A stretch of 64,000 bases of DNA, taken from Streptomyces cinnabarinus. GTDB taxonomy: Bacteria; Actinomycetota; Actinomycetes; Streptomycetales; Streptomycetaceae. The stretch spans positions 7,936,001 through 8,000,000 of the forward strand of contig NZ_CP114413.1 in assembly GCF_027270315.1 (NCBI RefSeq), written 5' to 3'. The notes under the pieces are model-generated. The model made no database searches, was not told the DNA's origin, and was given only the letters and a program-made list of their open reading frames with translations. Position 1 is the first letter of the stretch, and the number at the start of each line of letters is the position of its first letter. Shown here in pieces: positions 35,679 to 42,470 of the stretch. The position numbers were made by a program, and so were the translations under genes.

Positions 35679-35707
35679 TGAACCAGCGGGCCCGCGCGGG
35701 CCGTTGT
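35679..35707 (+). promoter_or_regulatory. ECF-type promoter P4 (TGAACC-N17-CGTTGT)
   Basis: A perfect consensus copy 49 bp before the ATG at 35756. Its TGAACC overlaps an upstream in-frame ATG at 35678, which argues against that ATG as the start of the effector gene. Confidence 0.8.
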
Positions 35708-35755
35708 GCGGGCGAGCCGGTGGCGCCCGGCCGCCCGGCGGAAGGGAACGCGCGC

Positions 35756-37198
35756 ATGCCTGAACGGAACCCGGTCACCGAACCGGAGAAGGTGCAGTTC
35801 ATCTGGTTCGGCGAGGAGATGAGCGACAACGCCAGGGCGGGACTGCGGGCACTGAGCCAGCGGTTCCCGAACTCGGCGAAGGAACTGGTGGTGATGCCCC
35901 GGCGCCTTCCCGGCGAGACCGGCCGCCGGCACGTGGAGCAGCTCCTCGACGGCTATCGGAGCGAGGCGGAGCCGTACGGCGTCGACGTACTGCACATCCG
36001 TGATCACACGGACCGGCTGGCCGCCGCCGTCGCGCCGAAGTACGGCAAGCAGACGCTCGACGACATCTTCAGCATGGAGATGAGCAACCGGGGTTACATC
36101 GCCGCCAAGGACCTGGCCACCTTCGCCCTGCGGGGCACCGAGACCGGGCTGAGCCTCGACCTGTCCCACCACCGCATGACGGACGTCGAGTGGGACGCGG
36201 TAAAGGCGGACCCCCGGTTCAGCCAGGACGCGGTGGCGCCGTTCGACTTCTCCACCGCCGAGCTGAAGGTCGTCGACCTGTCGCACGGCCAGGACGCCAA
36301 TATGCGGCACGTGCTGAACGCGAGCTTCATGGCGATGACGCCGCACCATGGCGCGGCGGAGATCGACCCTCAGATGATGCCCCACCTCGATGTCTTCGCC
36401 ATGTACACGCGGGAAGGTACGCGGGGGCAGGAGGTGGCGCAGGCGGCCGCGAACCAGTACATCGGCTATCTCGGCCAGATGTCCCAGGACGAAGTGCGCA
36501 AGGGCAACGTCACCTTCCGCCCGAACGACGACAGCCAGAGATTCCGTCCCGACCGCGTCAACCTCGCGGACGACAACCTGCTGGGCGCCAAGTACAACAC
36601 GCAGGACCCGAGCCGCGCGGACATCATCGGCCGGATGGCCGTCAGCGCGCTCGCCGACGGCGTCCATCTCGTCTACGGCACGCCCACGACGCCGCCCGGA
36701 GGGAGCGCGCAGGACATGCCGATGCTCCAGGTGGACCCGGCAGCCTGGCAGGACGTCACCATGCGGGCGTACCAGGTCGGCCACGTGCGGGTGCTGCCGC
36801 AGCTGAGCCTGGGCAAGGACAACCAGAACAGCTGGCGGACGACGCCCGCGGCCGACCCGGGCCAGGTGACGGGGCTCGCGGCGGACCGCAACGTGACCCT
36901 CGTCCAGGTCAGCAACTACGGGGTCCGCGAGGCCGCCGAGCTGCGCGGGGGAGGGCTGAGCAAGCCCGCTCACCTGCCTTACGAGGTGCACTACTCCACG
37001 TCGGCGGACAATTCGCCGCGCCGCACCCCGAGTCCGACCGGGAGCTTGAACATGAACATGGATGAACTCCGCCAGCAGGTGGCCGGGTTGAGCATGCCCC
37101 GGAATCCGTCCCCGGAGCGGCCGGGCCTCACCGACTCCGCCGCGAGCCCTCCGGCGAAGCCCCAGATGACGCGGTCGGCGACCGGACCGTCGAAGTAG
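35756..37198 (+). CDS. Candidate secreted effector A, glycosyltransferase-like N-terminal half
   Basis: A 480-residue soluble protein without signal peptide. Near the start KVQFIWFGEEMS resembles the opening strand of TcdA/TcdB- and sugar-binding-DXD-type glycosyltransferases. NRGYIAAKDLATFALRG then GLSLDLSHH (about 105-130) matches their second block, but the DXD position reads DLS. VLNASFMAMTPHH (about 180-195) fits their third block. The C-terminus is Pro/Ser-rich. The ATG at 35756 has GGAAGGGA 7 nt upstream. The gene diverges from a DUF4913 gene and is in the ECF-type regulon. Sequence resemblance is from memory; function is inference. Confidence 0.6.
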   Translation: MPERNPVTEPEKVQFIWFGEEMSDNARAGLRALSQRFPNSAKELVVMPRRLPGETGRRHVEQLLDGYRSEAEPYGVDVLHIRDHTDRLAAAVAPKYGKQTLDDIFSMEMSNRGYIAAKDLATFALRGTETGLSLDLSHHRMTDVEWDAVKADPRFSQDAVAPFDFSTAELKVVDLSHGQDANMRHVLNASFMAMTPHHGAAEIDPQMMPHLDVFAMYTREGTRGQEVAQAAANQYIGYLGQMSQDEVRKGNVTFRPNDDSQRFRPDRVNLADDNLLGAKYNTQDPSRADIIGRMAVSALADGVHLVYGTPTTPPGGSAQDMPMLQVDPAAWQDVTMRAYQVGHVRVLPQLSLGKDNQNSWRTTPAADPGQVTGLAADRNVTLVQVSNYGVREAAELRGGGLSKPAHLPYEVHYSTSADNSPRRTPSPTGSLNMNMDELRQQVAGLSMPRNPSPERPGLTDSAASPPAKPQMTRSATGPSK

Positions 37199-37205
37199 CG
37201 GGTCC

Positions 37206-37249
37206 GGCCGTCGCCCCGCCTCGCGTCAGCCGGAGGCGGGGCGACGGCC
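37206..37249. terminator. Bidirectional terminator, perfect 17-bp stem, between effectors A and B
   Basis: The 17-nt arms 37206-37222 and 37233-37249 pair perfectly around a 10-nt loop (GCGTCAGCCG). It separates the convergent candidate effector genes. Confidence 0.88.
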
Positions 37250-37263
37250 CGACTGCCGCGACG

Positions 37264-38865
37264 TCACCTCTTCTTCTTCTGCCCGGACGACCCCGCCCCT
37301 GCCATGTACTTCAACCAGGCGGGCGGCTCCTTGTGCTTCTTGCTCCCGCCCCCGGGGTCGCGCTCGCGCTCGTCCCCGCGCGAGGAGGGACCGGGCCGGC
37401 TGCGTGTCGGCTCGGCGGGCGGATCACTGGGGATCCGCTCGACCCGCGTCAGTTCGGGCCCCGAGTACTCCGAGGACGCCGTGCTCGGGGTCCGCTCGGC
37501 GTCGCTCCCACCCGGGTTGAACGAGCGGGTGCCGCTGACCGGAGGGGCAGGGTAGCCGCCGGCCGCCGCCTGGTCCGCCAGAGCCTGCCGGACCGTGCTC
37601 ACCGCGATCTGCGACGGGACGTAGCCGCCCGGGGACGTCAGGGGAGCCGTCCCCGGCAGGTCCGAGGCCATCTGGGAGAGGTCGTACCGGGACTGCTCGG
37701 CGGACTCGGAGCGCTCCGGCGAGTTGGAGTCGCTGCCCCTTCGCTCCTGCTCCGCCTGCAACAGGTCCAGCTTGTAGTCCAGCGTCGCGAGCGCCAGCCG
37801 ATCCGCACCCGACCGCGACCGGGCGCTCTCGGGCGTGGCCTGCCCGTCCTGCCCTGCCAGGGCTTCGCCGGAGGCCGTCCTGGAGAGCTGGTTGGTCACC
37901 ACCCTGGACAGCTGTTCCGGGCTGGCCGTGATCCGGGGCGGCCCCGAGTCGGGGTCCGACAGGACGACAACGGTGTTGGGCTGGTCGAAGACCTGGTGGA
38001 AGTTGTCCAGCGTGTACTCGCCCGAGGAGCCGCTCGAAGCGCTGTCCGAGGAGCTGCCGGCCTCGGCCCGCTGCCGGTCGTGCCACCGGCCCTGAGTGGT
38101 CCAGAACTCCGTGCCCCCGGCGCGTGGGAGCTCGTCGAAGGACTGCTGCGAGTGCACGTCGAAACCCGCCACGGTCCGGAGCGTCCAGCTGCGCGAGTCG
38201 CTGCGGTCACCGACGATGTTCATCACGTTGACCCGCAGGCTGGGTATCTCCCCGGCCTCGATCCGCTCCCGCAGGTGCGGCCACTCCAGCCGGGTCAGCA
38301 CACTGTTGTCGACGATCCCGTCCAGCACCACGGCCTTGACCGGTCCGTCCAGGCCGTCCACGTAGTGGGTGGAGAAGTTCTCCCAGAGCTTGCCCATCGT
38401 GGGCGAGTCCGACCACTTCTCGAACCCGAAGTTCTTCCCGTCGAACAGCTTGCCCGGGACCGACGTCTCCAGGATCAGTCCCCCCTCCTCGGCCGCCCTC
38501 TTCGCCGCGGGCCCCGGTTCGGTCTTGGACCACAGATAGCCGTGCGTGCGGGCCTGGTCGGCCATGGCCGCCCGCGCCTGGTCGAACCCCCGGTCGTTGC
38601 GATGGTCGTGCCACCAGCCGGCCGGGACATGAAAGGCGTTCCTGGCGTCGAACTGCCCTATCAGGTTGTCGACCTGCTCCTGGCCCACCCAGTTCTCGTT
38701 GGGCGTGTGTCCGCCGGCGATCCATTGGCCCTCGACCTGAAGCCGGTCGGCGTAGGCGTTGAACGCGGCCATGAAGTCACGGTCCTTGTGCAGGTTGTAG
38801 CGGCGCAGCCGCCGGTTGACCGAGTCTCTGTCGCGGTCGAACTGCTCCTGGTTGAAGCCCGCCAT
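37264..38865 (-). CDS. Candidate secreted effector B, toxin-domain-like
   Basis: A 533-residue soluble protein without signal peptide or TM segment. The N-terminal 100 residues are helical and charged. The middle (about 130-260) contains AAEEGGLILETSVPGKLFD, LWENFSTHYVDG, GPVKAVVLDG, VLTRLEWPHLRERI and LRVNVMNIVG, a pattern I recall from C-terminal domains of actinobacterial polymorphic toxins with unknown activity. The rest is Ser/Pro-rich and disordered, ending in a Lys-rich tail (SSGQKKKR). AAGGGGAGG lies 8 nt before the ATG at 38865. It diverges from the second DUF4913 gene and has its own TGAACC promoter. Confidence 0.6.
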   Translation of the reverse strand: MAGFNQEQFDRDRDSVNRRLRRYNLHKDRDFMAAFNAYADRLQVEGQWIAGGHTPNENWVGQEQVDNLIGQFDARNAFHVPAGWWHDHRNDRGFDQARAAMADQARTHGYLWSKTEPGPAAKRAAEEGGLILETSVPGKLFDGKNFGFEKWSDSPTMGKLWENFSTHYVDGLDGPVKAVVLDGIVDNSVLTRLEWPHLRERIEAGEIPSLRVNVMNIVGDRSDSRSWTLRTVAGFDVHSQQSFDELPRAGGTEFWTTQGRWHDRQRAEAGSSSDSASSGSSGEYTLDNFHQVFDQPNTVVVLSDPDSGPPRITASPEQLSRVVTNQLSRTASGEALAGQDGQATPESARSRSGADRLALATLDYKLDLLQAEQERRGSDSNSPERSESAEQSRYDLSQMASDLPGTAPLTSPGGYVPSQIAVSTVRQALADQAAAGGYPAPPVSGTRSFNPGGSDAERTPSTASSEYSGPELTRVERIPSDPPAEPTRSRPGPSSRGDERERDPGGGSKKHKEPPAWLKYMAGAGSSGQKKKR

Positions 38866-38898
38866 CGTGAGGCCTCCCCTTCGACGGTGTCGTGAGAC

Positions 38899-38927
38899 CC
38901 AACGGCCCGCGATCCAAGGGCGGTTCA
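38899..38927 (-). promoter_or_regulatory. ECF-type promoter P5 (TGAACC-N17-CGTTGG)
   Basis: A minus-strand copy with one change in the last -10 base, 34 bp before the start of effector B at 38865. Confidence 0.72.
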
Positions 38928-38941
38928 ACGAGGGATCAGCG

Positions 38942-38970
38942 TGAACCCCGCACCACGCAAGGGGCGTTGT
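38942..38970 (+). promoter_or_regulatory. ECF-type promoter P6 (TGAACC-N17-CGTTGT)
   Basis: A perfect consensus copy 39 bp before the second DUF4913 start at 39009. It is back to back with P5, 14 bp apart. Confidence 0.8.
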
Positions 38971-39008
38971 GCTGCCGAGAGCCGCCGCGCGCCGAGGAGA
39001 GGGCACCC

Positions 39009-39395
39009 ATGAGGTTCATCCTGTACCAGGAAGGTCCGGAGTACGGGCGGACGCTGCGCAAGCTGACCCTGTGGGTCCACCATGTGCTGCTGCCGGTCTA
39101 CGGCCGGGAGGTCACCTCCACGGCCCCGTGGTGTTCTCGCTGGTGGGAGCATCCGGAGGCGGTGGCCCAGTTGCACGCTCTGTGGCTCGCCTGGGAGGAG
39201 CTGACCGACTCCGACTCCCCGGGCAGTGGCCCCGCCTCCTGGCACCGGGACTGTCTGGGCCCGGCCATGCTGAGCCTGCGGGACCCGGCCGGCCCGTTCG
39301 CCGGCTGCAAGCCCGGCGCCCACCGCGCGAAGGAGACCCCTCCCGTCGACGCCATGGACCCGTTCGGACCGCGGCCGGAGGATCCGGAGGACTGA
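39009..39395 (+). CDS. DUF4913-family protein, copy 2
   Basis: A 128-residue soluble protein beginning MRFILYQEGPEYG. It shares LTLWVHHVLLPVYGREV, STAPWC, HPEAVAQL, LWLAWEEL, WHRDCL and GCKPGAHRAKE with the copy at 35153-35590. It lacks the Thr-Gly-Gln leader. A GAGGAGAGGG RBS region precedes the ATG at 39009. It diverges from effector B in the same way copy 1 diverges from effector A. Its stop codon lies within the -35 box of promoter P7. Confidence 0.78.
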   Translation: MRFILYQEGPEYGRTLRKLTLWVHHVLLPVYGREVTSTAPWCSRWWEHPEAVAQLHALWLAWEELTDSDSPGSGPASWHRDCLGPAMLSLRDPAGPFAGCKPGAHRAKETPPVDAMDPFGPRPEDPED

Positions 39396-39421
39396 ACCAC
39401 CCTTCGCACGACGCCCGTTGT
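39393..39421 (+). promoter_or_regulatory. ECF-type promoter P7 (TGAACC-N17-CGTTGT), overlapping a stop codon
   Basis: A perfect consensus copy whose TGA is the stop codon of the DUF4913 gene. It lies 70 bp before the small gene at 39492, supporting that gene as real. Confidence 0.75.
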
Positions 39422-39491
39422 GCCTGTCGAACCGGCGCCGGCAGCCGACCGGGCCGATGCCCCGCAGTGGACAGGTACCGGAGGTCAGCAC

Positions 39492-39818
39492 ATGTCCGAA
39501 CCCCAGCAGTCCGTTCCGCTCCGTCAATCCGTTCCGCTCCCTCCGCGCGGGCTGCTGGCCCGGCGCCGGCCGGTGACCGACCCGGACGGCGCGACCGTAC
39601 GGCAGGACCCGCCGCCGCAGTCCGGCCGGGCAGCGCGGCCTCCGCAGGTGCCGCTGCCCGCCGGACTGCTCCCGCTGCCGCCGGGATTCGAGCTGTCGCC
39701 CGAGGCGGGTCAGGCGTCCGGCCGCACCACCCCCAGGATCTCCATCGACGCCACCGGCGACACGTACACCCACCGCCCGGGGCGCGGGGCCTGGATGACC
39801 TCGCCGTCGCCGATGTAG
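39492..39818 (+). CDS. Small Pro/Arg-rich hypothetical protein
   Basis: A 108-residue protein beginning MSEPQQSVPLRQSVPLPP. It has no TM segment or known motif. GGAGG lies 6 nt before the ATG, and promoter P7 stands upstream; together these support expression. The last third overlaps the 3' end of the convergent NlpC/P60 gene by 109 bp, so the original stop may have been lost. It could be a small substrate or adaptor of the locus. Function unknown. Confidence 0.45.
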   Translation: MSEPQQSVPLRQSVPLPPRGLLARRRPVTDPDGATVRQDPPPQSGRAARPPQVPLPAGLLPLPPGFELSPEAGQASGRTTPRISIDATGDTYTHRPGRGAWMTSPSPM

Positions 39819-40738
39819 ATCGCCACGTGACTGGCGTCGGCGTAGTAGATGACCAGGTCGCCGGGGCGCATGTTCTCGACCGGGATCCGGGTGAGCCGGC
39901 GCCACTGTTCCTCGGAGGTGCGGGGGATGGTGACGCCCGCGTGCAGCCATGCCTGGGAGGTGAGGCCGGAGCAGTCGAAGGAGTCGGGGCCCTCGGCACC
40001 CCAGACATAGGGCTTGCCGAGCTGTCGGGTGGCGTAGGCGATGGCCTTGCGGCCGGCCGGGGTCGCCTCGGTGCCGACCTGGTCGAGGATGCCCGTGCGC
40101 TCCCACTCGGCCTGCGCCCGGTCGGCCTCCCTCTCCTCGAGTGCGGCCAGTCTCCTGCGCTCCTCCGCCTTCAGGCGTGACTCCACCTTCCGGGCGGCGG
40201 CGATGTTCTTCTCGATCGTCCTGCGCTCGGCGGCCATGGAGCGACGGTTCGACCGCAGGCCGTCCAGCTCCTCCGAAGCGTCGTCCTTGCGGGCGCTCAG
40301 ATCCTCGCGGGTCTCGGCCAGAGCGGTCAGGACGCCCTCCGTGGACTGCTGGGCCCGGCGCGCCAAGGAGGCGTTGTCCAGGGCGGTTTCGGGATCGCCG
40401 GCCAGGACGAACTGCACCTCGGCGGGCACGCCGCCGGACCGGTACTGGGCACGGGCCGCGGCCCCGGCCAGCGAGGTGAGACGGCCCAGTCTCCGCTCGG
40501 CCGCCCTGACTCGGGAGGCGAGTGTGCGAACGCGTTTCTCCTGCTGGGTCACCTTCTCGTCGACGGCGTTGTACTTCTCCGTGGCCCGCTCGGCGTCCCG
40601 GTACAGGCGCCGGAGTTCGGCCCGCACCTCGGGGAGGGTCGAGGGCGCACCGGGCTCTGCGCGGACGGGCTGCTGGAACGTCGCCGTCAGGACACAGGCC
40701 AGGGTGAGGGTCACCGCCGTCCGTCTTGTCTGGCTCAT
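39710..40738 (-). CDS. Secreted NlpC/P60 cell-wall peptidase with coiled-coil N-terminus (RipA-like)
   Basis: A 342-residue exported protein: signal peptide (VTLTLACVLTATFQQPVRA), a long coiled coil (about 35-215, rich in EKR heptads), then an NlpC/P60 domain (about 225-342). The catalytic Cys is in FDCSGLTSQAW and the His in ASHVAIYIGDG, the normal arrangement for D,L-endopeptidases that cut peptidoglycan stems. The ATG at 40738 starts the signal peptide. It has a perfect TGAACC-N17-CGTTGT promoter, so it is co-regulated with the T4SS-like locus. It probably opens the wall for the apparatus. Confidence 0.87.
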   Translation of the reverse strand: MSQTRRTAVTLTLACVLTATFQQPVRAEPGAPSTLPEVRAELRRLYRDAERATEKYNAVDEKVTQQEKRVRTLASRVRAAERRLGRLTSLAGAAARAQYRSGGVPAEVQFVLAGDPETALDNASLARRAQQSTEGVLTALAETREDLSARKDDASEELDGLRSNRRSMAAERRTIEKNIAAARKVESRLKAEERRRLAALEEREADRAQAEWERTGILDQVGTEATPAGRKAIAYATRQLGKPYVWGAEGPDSFDCSGLTSQAWLHAGVTIPRTSEEQWRRLTRIPVENMRPGDLVIYYADASHVAIYIGDGEVIQAPRPGRWVYVSPVASMEILGVVRPDA

Positions 40739-40772
40739 CCGGCTGAAGCTCCCTTCGTCATGGGTCGTTCGC

Positions 40773-40801
40773 ACAACGCGCCCGCCCCGTCCGGCGGTTC
40801 A
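40773..40801 (-). promoter_or_regulatory. ECF-type promoter P8 (TGAACC-N17-CGTTGT)
   Basis: A perfect consensus copy on the minus strand, 35 bp before the NlpC/P60 start at 40738. It is back to back with P9, 7 bp apart. Confidence 0.8.
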
Positions 40802-40808
40802 AGGCGGC

Positions 40809-40837
40809 TGAACCGGGCCCGGCCCGAGGCTCGTTGT
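40809..40837 (+). promoter_or_regulatory. ECF-type promoter P9 (TGAACC-N17-CGTTGT)
   Basis: A perfect consensus copy 42 bp before the start at 40879. It drives the two membrane-protein genes on the plus strand. Confidence 0.8.
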
Positions 40838-40878
40838 GCTGCCGAAGGGTGCGCGGACGGGACGCGGAAGGGGCTTGT

Positions 40879-41271
40879 ATGGACGCGGAGTTGCTACTGC
40901 TGGCGCTGTGCACGGGGTGCGGCCTCGGCTTTCTGCTGCTGGCCCTGCGGGCCTCGCTGGCGGCGGTGCGCCTGTGGCTGCGCGGACTGCGCGTGACGGG
41001 CGTGGTGGCGGCCCGCGCGGCGGCCGACCGGCGGCACGGGGGCCTGGTGGTGTTCTCCGACCACCTCGGGCGGCACCTGGTGCTCGATCCGGGGCGGTAC
41101 GGGCCGCTGTGCGGACTGCCGCCGGTCGGCGGACACATCACCGTCGTCTACGCGCGGGCCCGGCCGACGGCGGCCCGGCTGTGGACGCTGCGGCATCTGC
41201 TGGCGCCGTCGTTCGGCTGGTTCCTGTCCTCGACACTGAGCTTCGGCACCGGCGTCGTGGTGGCGTCATGA
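40879..41271 (+). CDS. Small membrane protein, DUF3592-like
   Basis: A 130-residue protein with an N-terminal TM segment (LLLLALCTGCGLGFLLLALR) and a possible C-terminal one. The middle (VTGVVAARAAADRRHGGLVVFSD, VGGHITVVYARARP) fits the DUF3592 pattern as I remember it. GGAAGGGG precedes the ATG at 40879. It overlaps the next gene by 4 bp (ATGA) and is in the ECF-type regulon. No known function. Confidence 0.62.
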   Translation: MDAELLLLALCTGCGLGFLLLALRASLAAVRLWLRGLRVTGVVAARAAADRRHGGLVVFSDHLGRHLVLDPGRYGPLCGLPPVGGHITVVYARARPTAARLWTLRHLLAPSFGWFLSSTLSFGTGVVVAS

Positions 41272-42470
41272 AGCCGGACAGGTCCTCACGCGTGAGCGAA
41301 CTCGATGTGCTGCGCGGCTTCGCCCTGTTCGGCATCCTCCTGGTCAACGCCCTGATGATGGCGGGACCGTACGCGGCGTCCGGCGGCGGTCCGGGGGCCT
41401 CCGGGCTGGACCGGGCGGCGGCCTGGGCGGTGACCGCGCTGGTCTCCACCAAGTTCTATCTGCTGTTCTCCTTCCTGTTCGGCTACAGCTTCGTCCTCCA
41501 GGAGCGGTCCGCGCGCCGCGCGGGCGCCGCGTTCGCGCCCCGCCATCTACGGCGCGCGGCAGGCCTGTTCACGCTCGGCGCCGCCCACGCCGTGCTGCTG
41601 TACCCGGGCGACATCCTCATGACCTACGCGGTCCTGTCGCTGGTCCTGTACGGCCTGCGCGGCCTCGCCCCGCGCATCGCCCTGCGCCTCGCCGCCGCGC
41701 TGATCGTCGGCCTCGCGGTCGTCCTGCTCGGCTACGGACTGCTCACCGTCGCGCTCGCCGAGCCCTTCACCCCCGACCACTACGCCCCTCGGATCGCGGA
41801 CTCCGTCGCCGCACACCGCGGCGACCCCCTGTCCGTCCTGGGCGCCCATCTCCGCGACCTGCCGTCGGCGATCGGCGCCGATCTCCTGTACGCGCCCGAC
41901 CTGTTGGCCGCCTTCCTGGCCGGGCTCGCTGCGGCCGGAACCCGGCTCGTGGAGCGGCGCGGGCGGGACCGGCCGTGGCTGCGCGGGATCGTCGTACGGT
42001 GGCTGCCGGTCGGCCTGACCGGTGGCGTGGTCACCGCTTGCTGTGTGAACTGGCCCTTGGACAACCGGTGGTTCTACGTCGGACAAGCGGTAGCGGTCCT
42101 CACCGCGCCGGCGCTGACGGCGTCGTACGCGTGCGGGCTGCTCCTGCTGCTCGACGCCGTGCGCCCGACGGCGGCCCACCTGCTCGCCGCCGCCGGGCGG
42201 ATGGCACTCACCCACTACCTCACCCAGTCCCTGGTCCTCGCCTGCGTCTTCACCGGCTACGGACTCGGCCTCTACGACCGGGTCGGCCCCGCGACCGTCC
42301 TCGCGGGCTGTGTGCTGCTGTACGGCGCCCAACTCACCGTCGGCGCACAGCTGATGAGCCGGGTGCGGTACGGGCCCGTCGAGCTGTTGCTGCGTACCGT
42401 CACCCTGGCGGGGCGCCCTACCGCTTCCCGAGGGTCACACCCGGCAGACGGGCTGCGGCCCGCCGCGTGA
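41268..42470 (+). CDS. DUF418/YeiB-family integral membrane protein
   Basis: A 400-residue polytopic membrane protein with about nine hydrophobic segments. The N-terminus SRVSELDVLRGFALFGILLVN, the KFYLLFSFLFGYSFVL segment and the C-terminal GRMALTHYLTQSL match the DUF418/YeiB family as I remember it. Its start overlaps the upstream stop (ATGA). The last 53 bp overlap the 3' end of the convergent coupling-protein gene. Its inclusion in a secretion-locus regulon is unusual. Function unknown. Confidence 0.8.
   Translation: MKPDRSSRVSELDVLRGFALFGILLVNALMMAGPYAASGGGPGASGLDRAAAWAVTALVSTKFYLLFSFLFGYSFVLQERSARRAGAAFAPRHLRRAAGLFTLGAAHAVLLYPGDILMTYAVLSLVLYGLRGLAPRIALRLAAALIVGLAVVLLGYGLLTVALAEPFTPDHYAPRIADSVAAHRGDPLSVLGAHLRDLPSAIGADLLYAPDLLAAFLAGLAAAGTRLVERRGRDRPWLRGIVVRWLPVGLTGGVVTACCVNWPLDNRWFYVGQAVAVLTAPALTASYACGLLLLLDAVRPTAAHLLAAAGRMALTHYLTQSLVLACVFTGYGLGLYDRVGPATVLAGCVLLYGAQLTVGAQLMSRVRYGPVELLLRTVTLAGRPTASRGSHPADGLRPAA

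Noticed and set aside
35678..35755. Upstream ATG as the start of effector A
   Set aside because: The ATG lies on the TGAACC box of promoter P4, so it would not be in the transcript.
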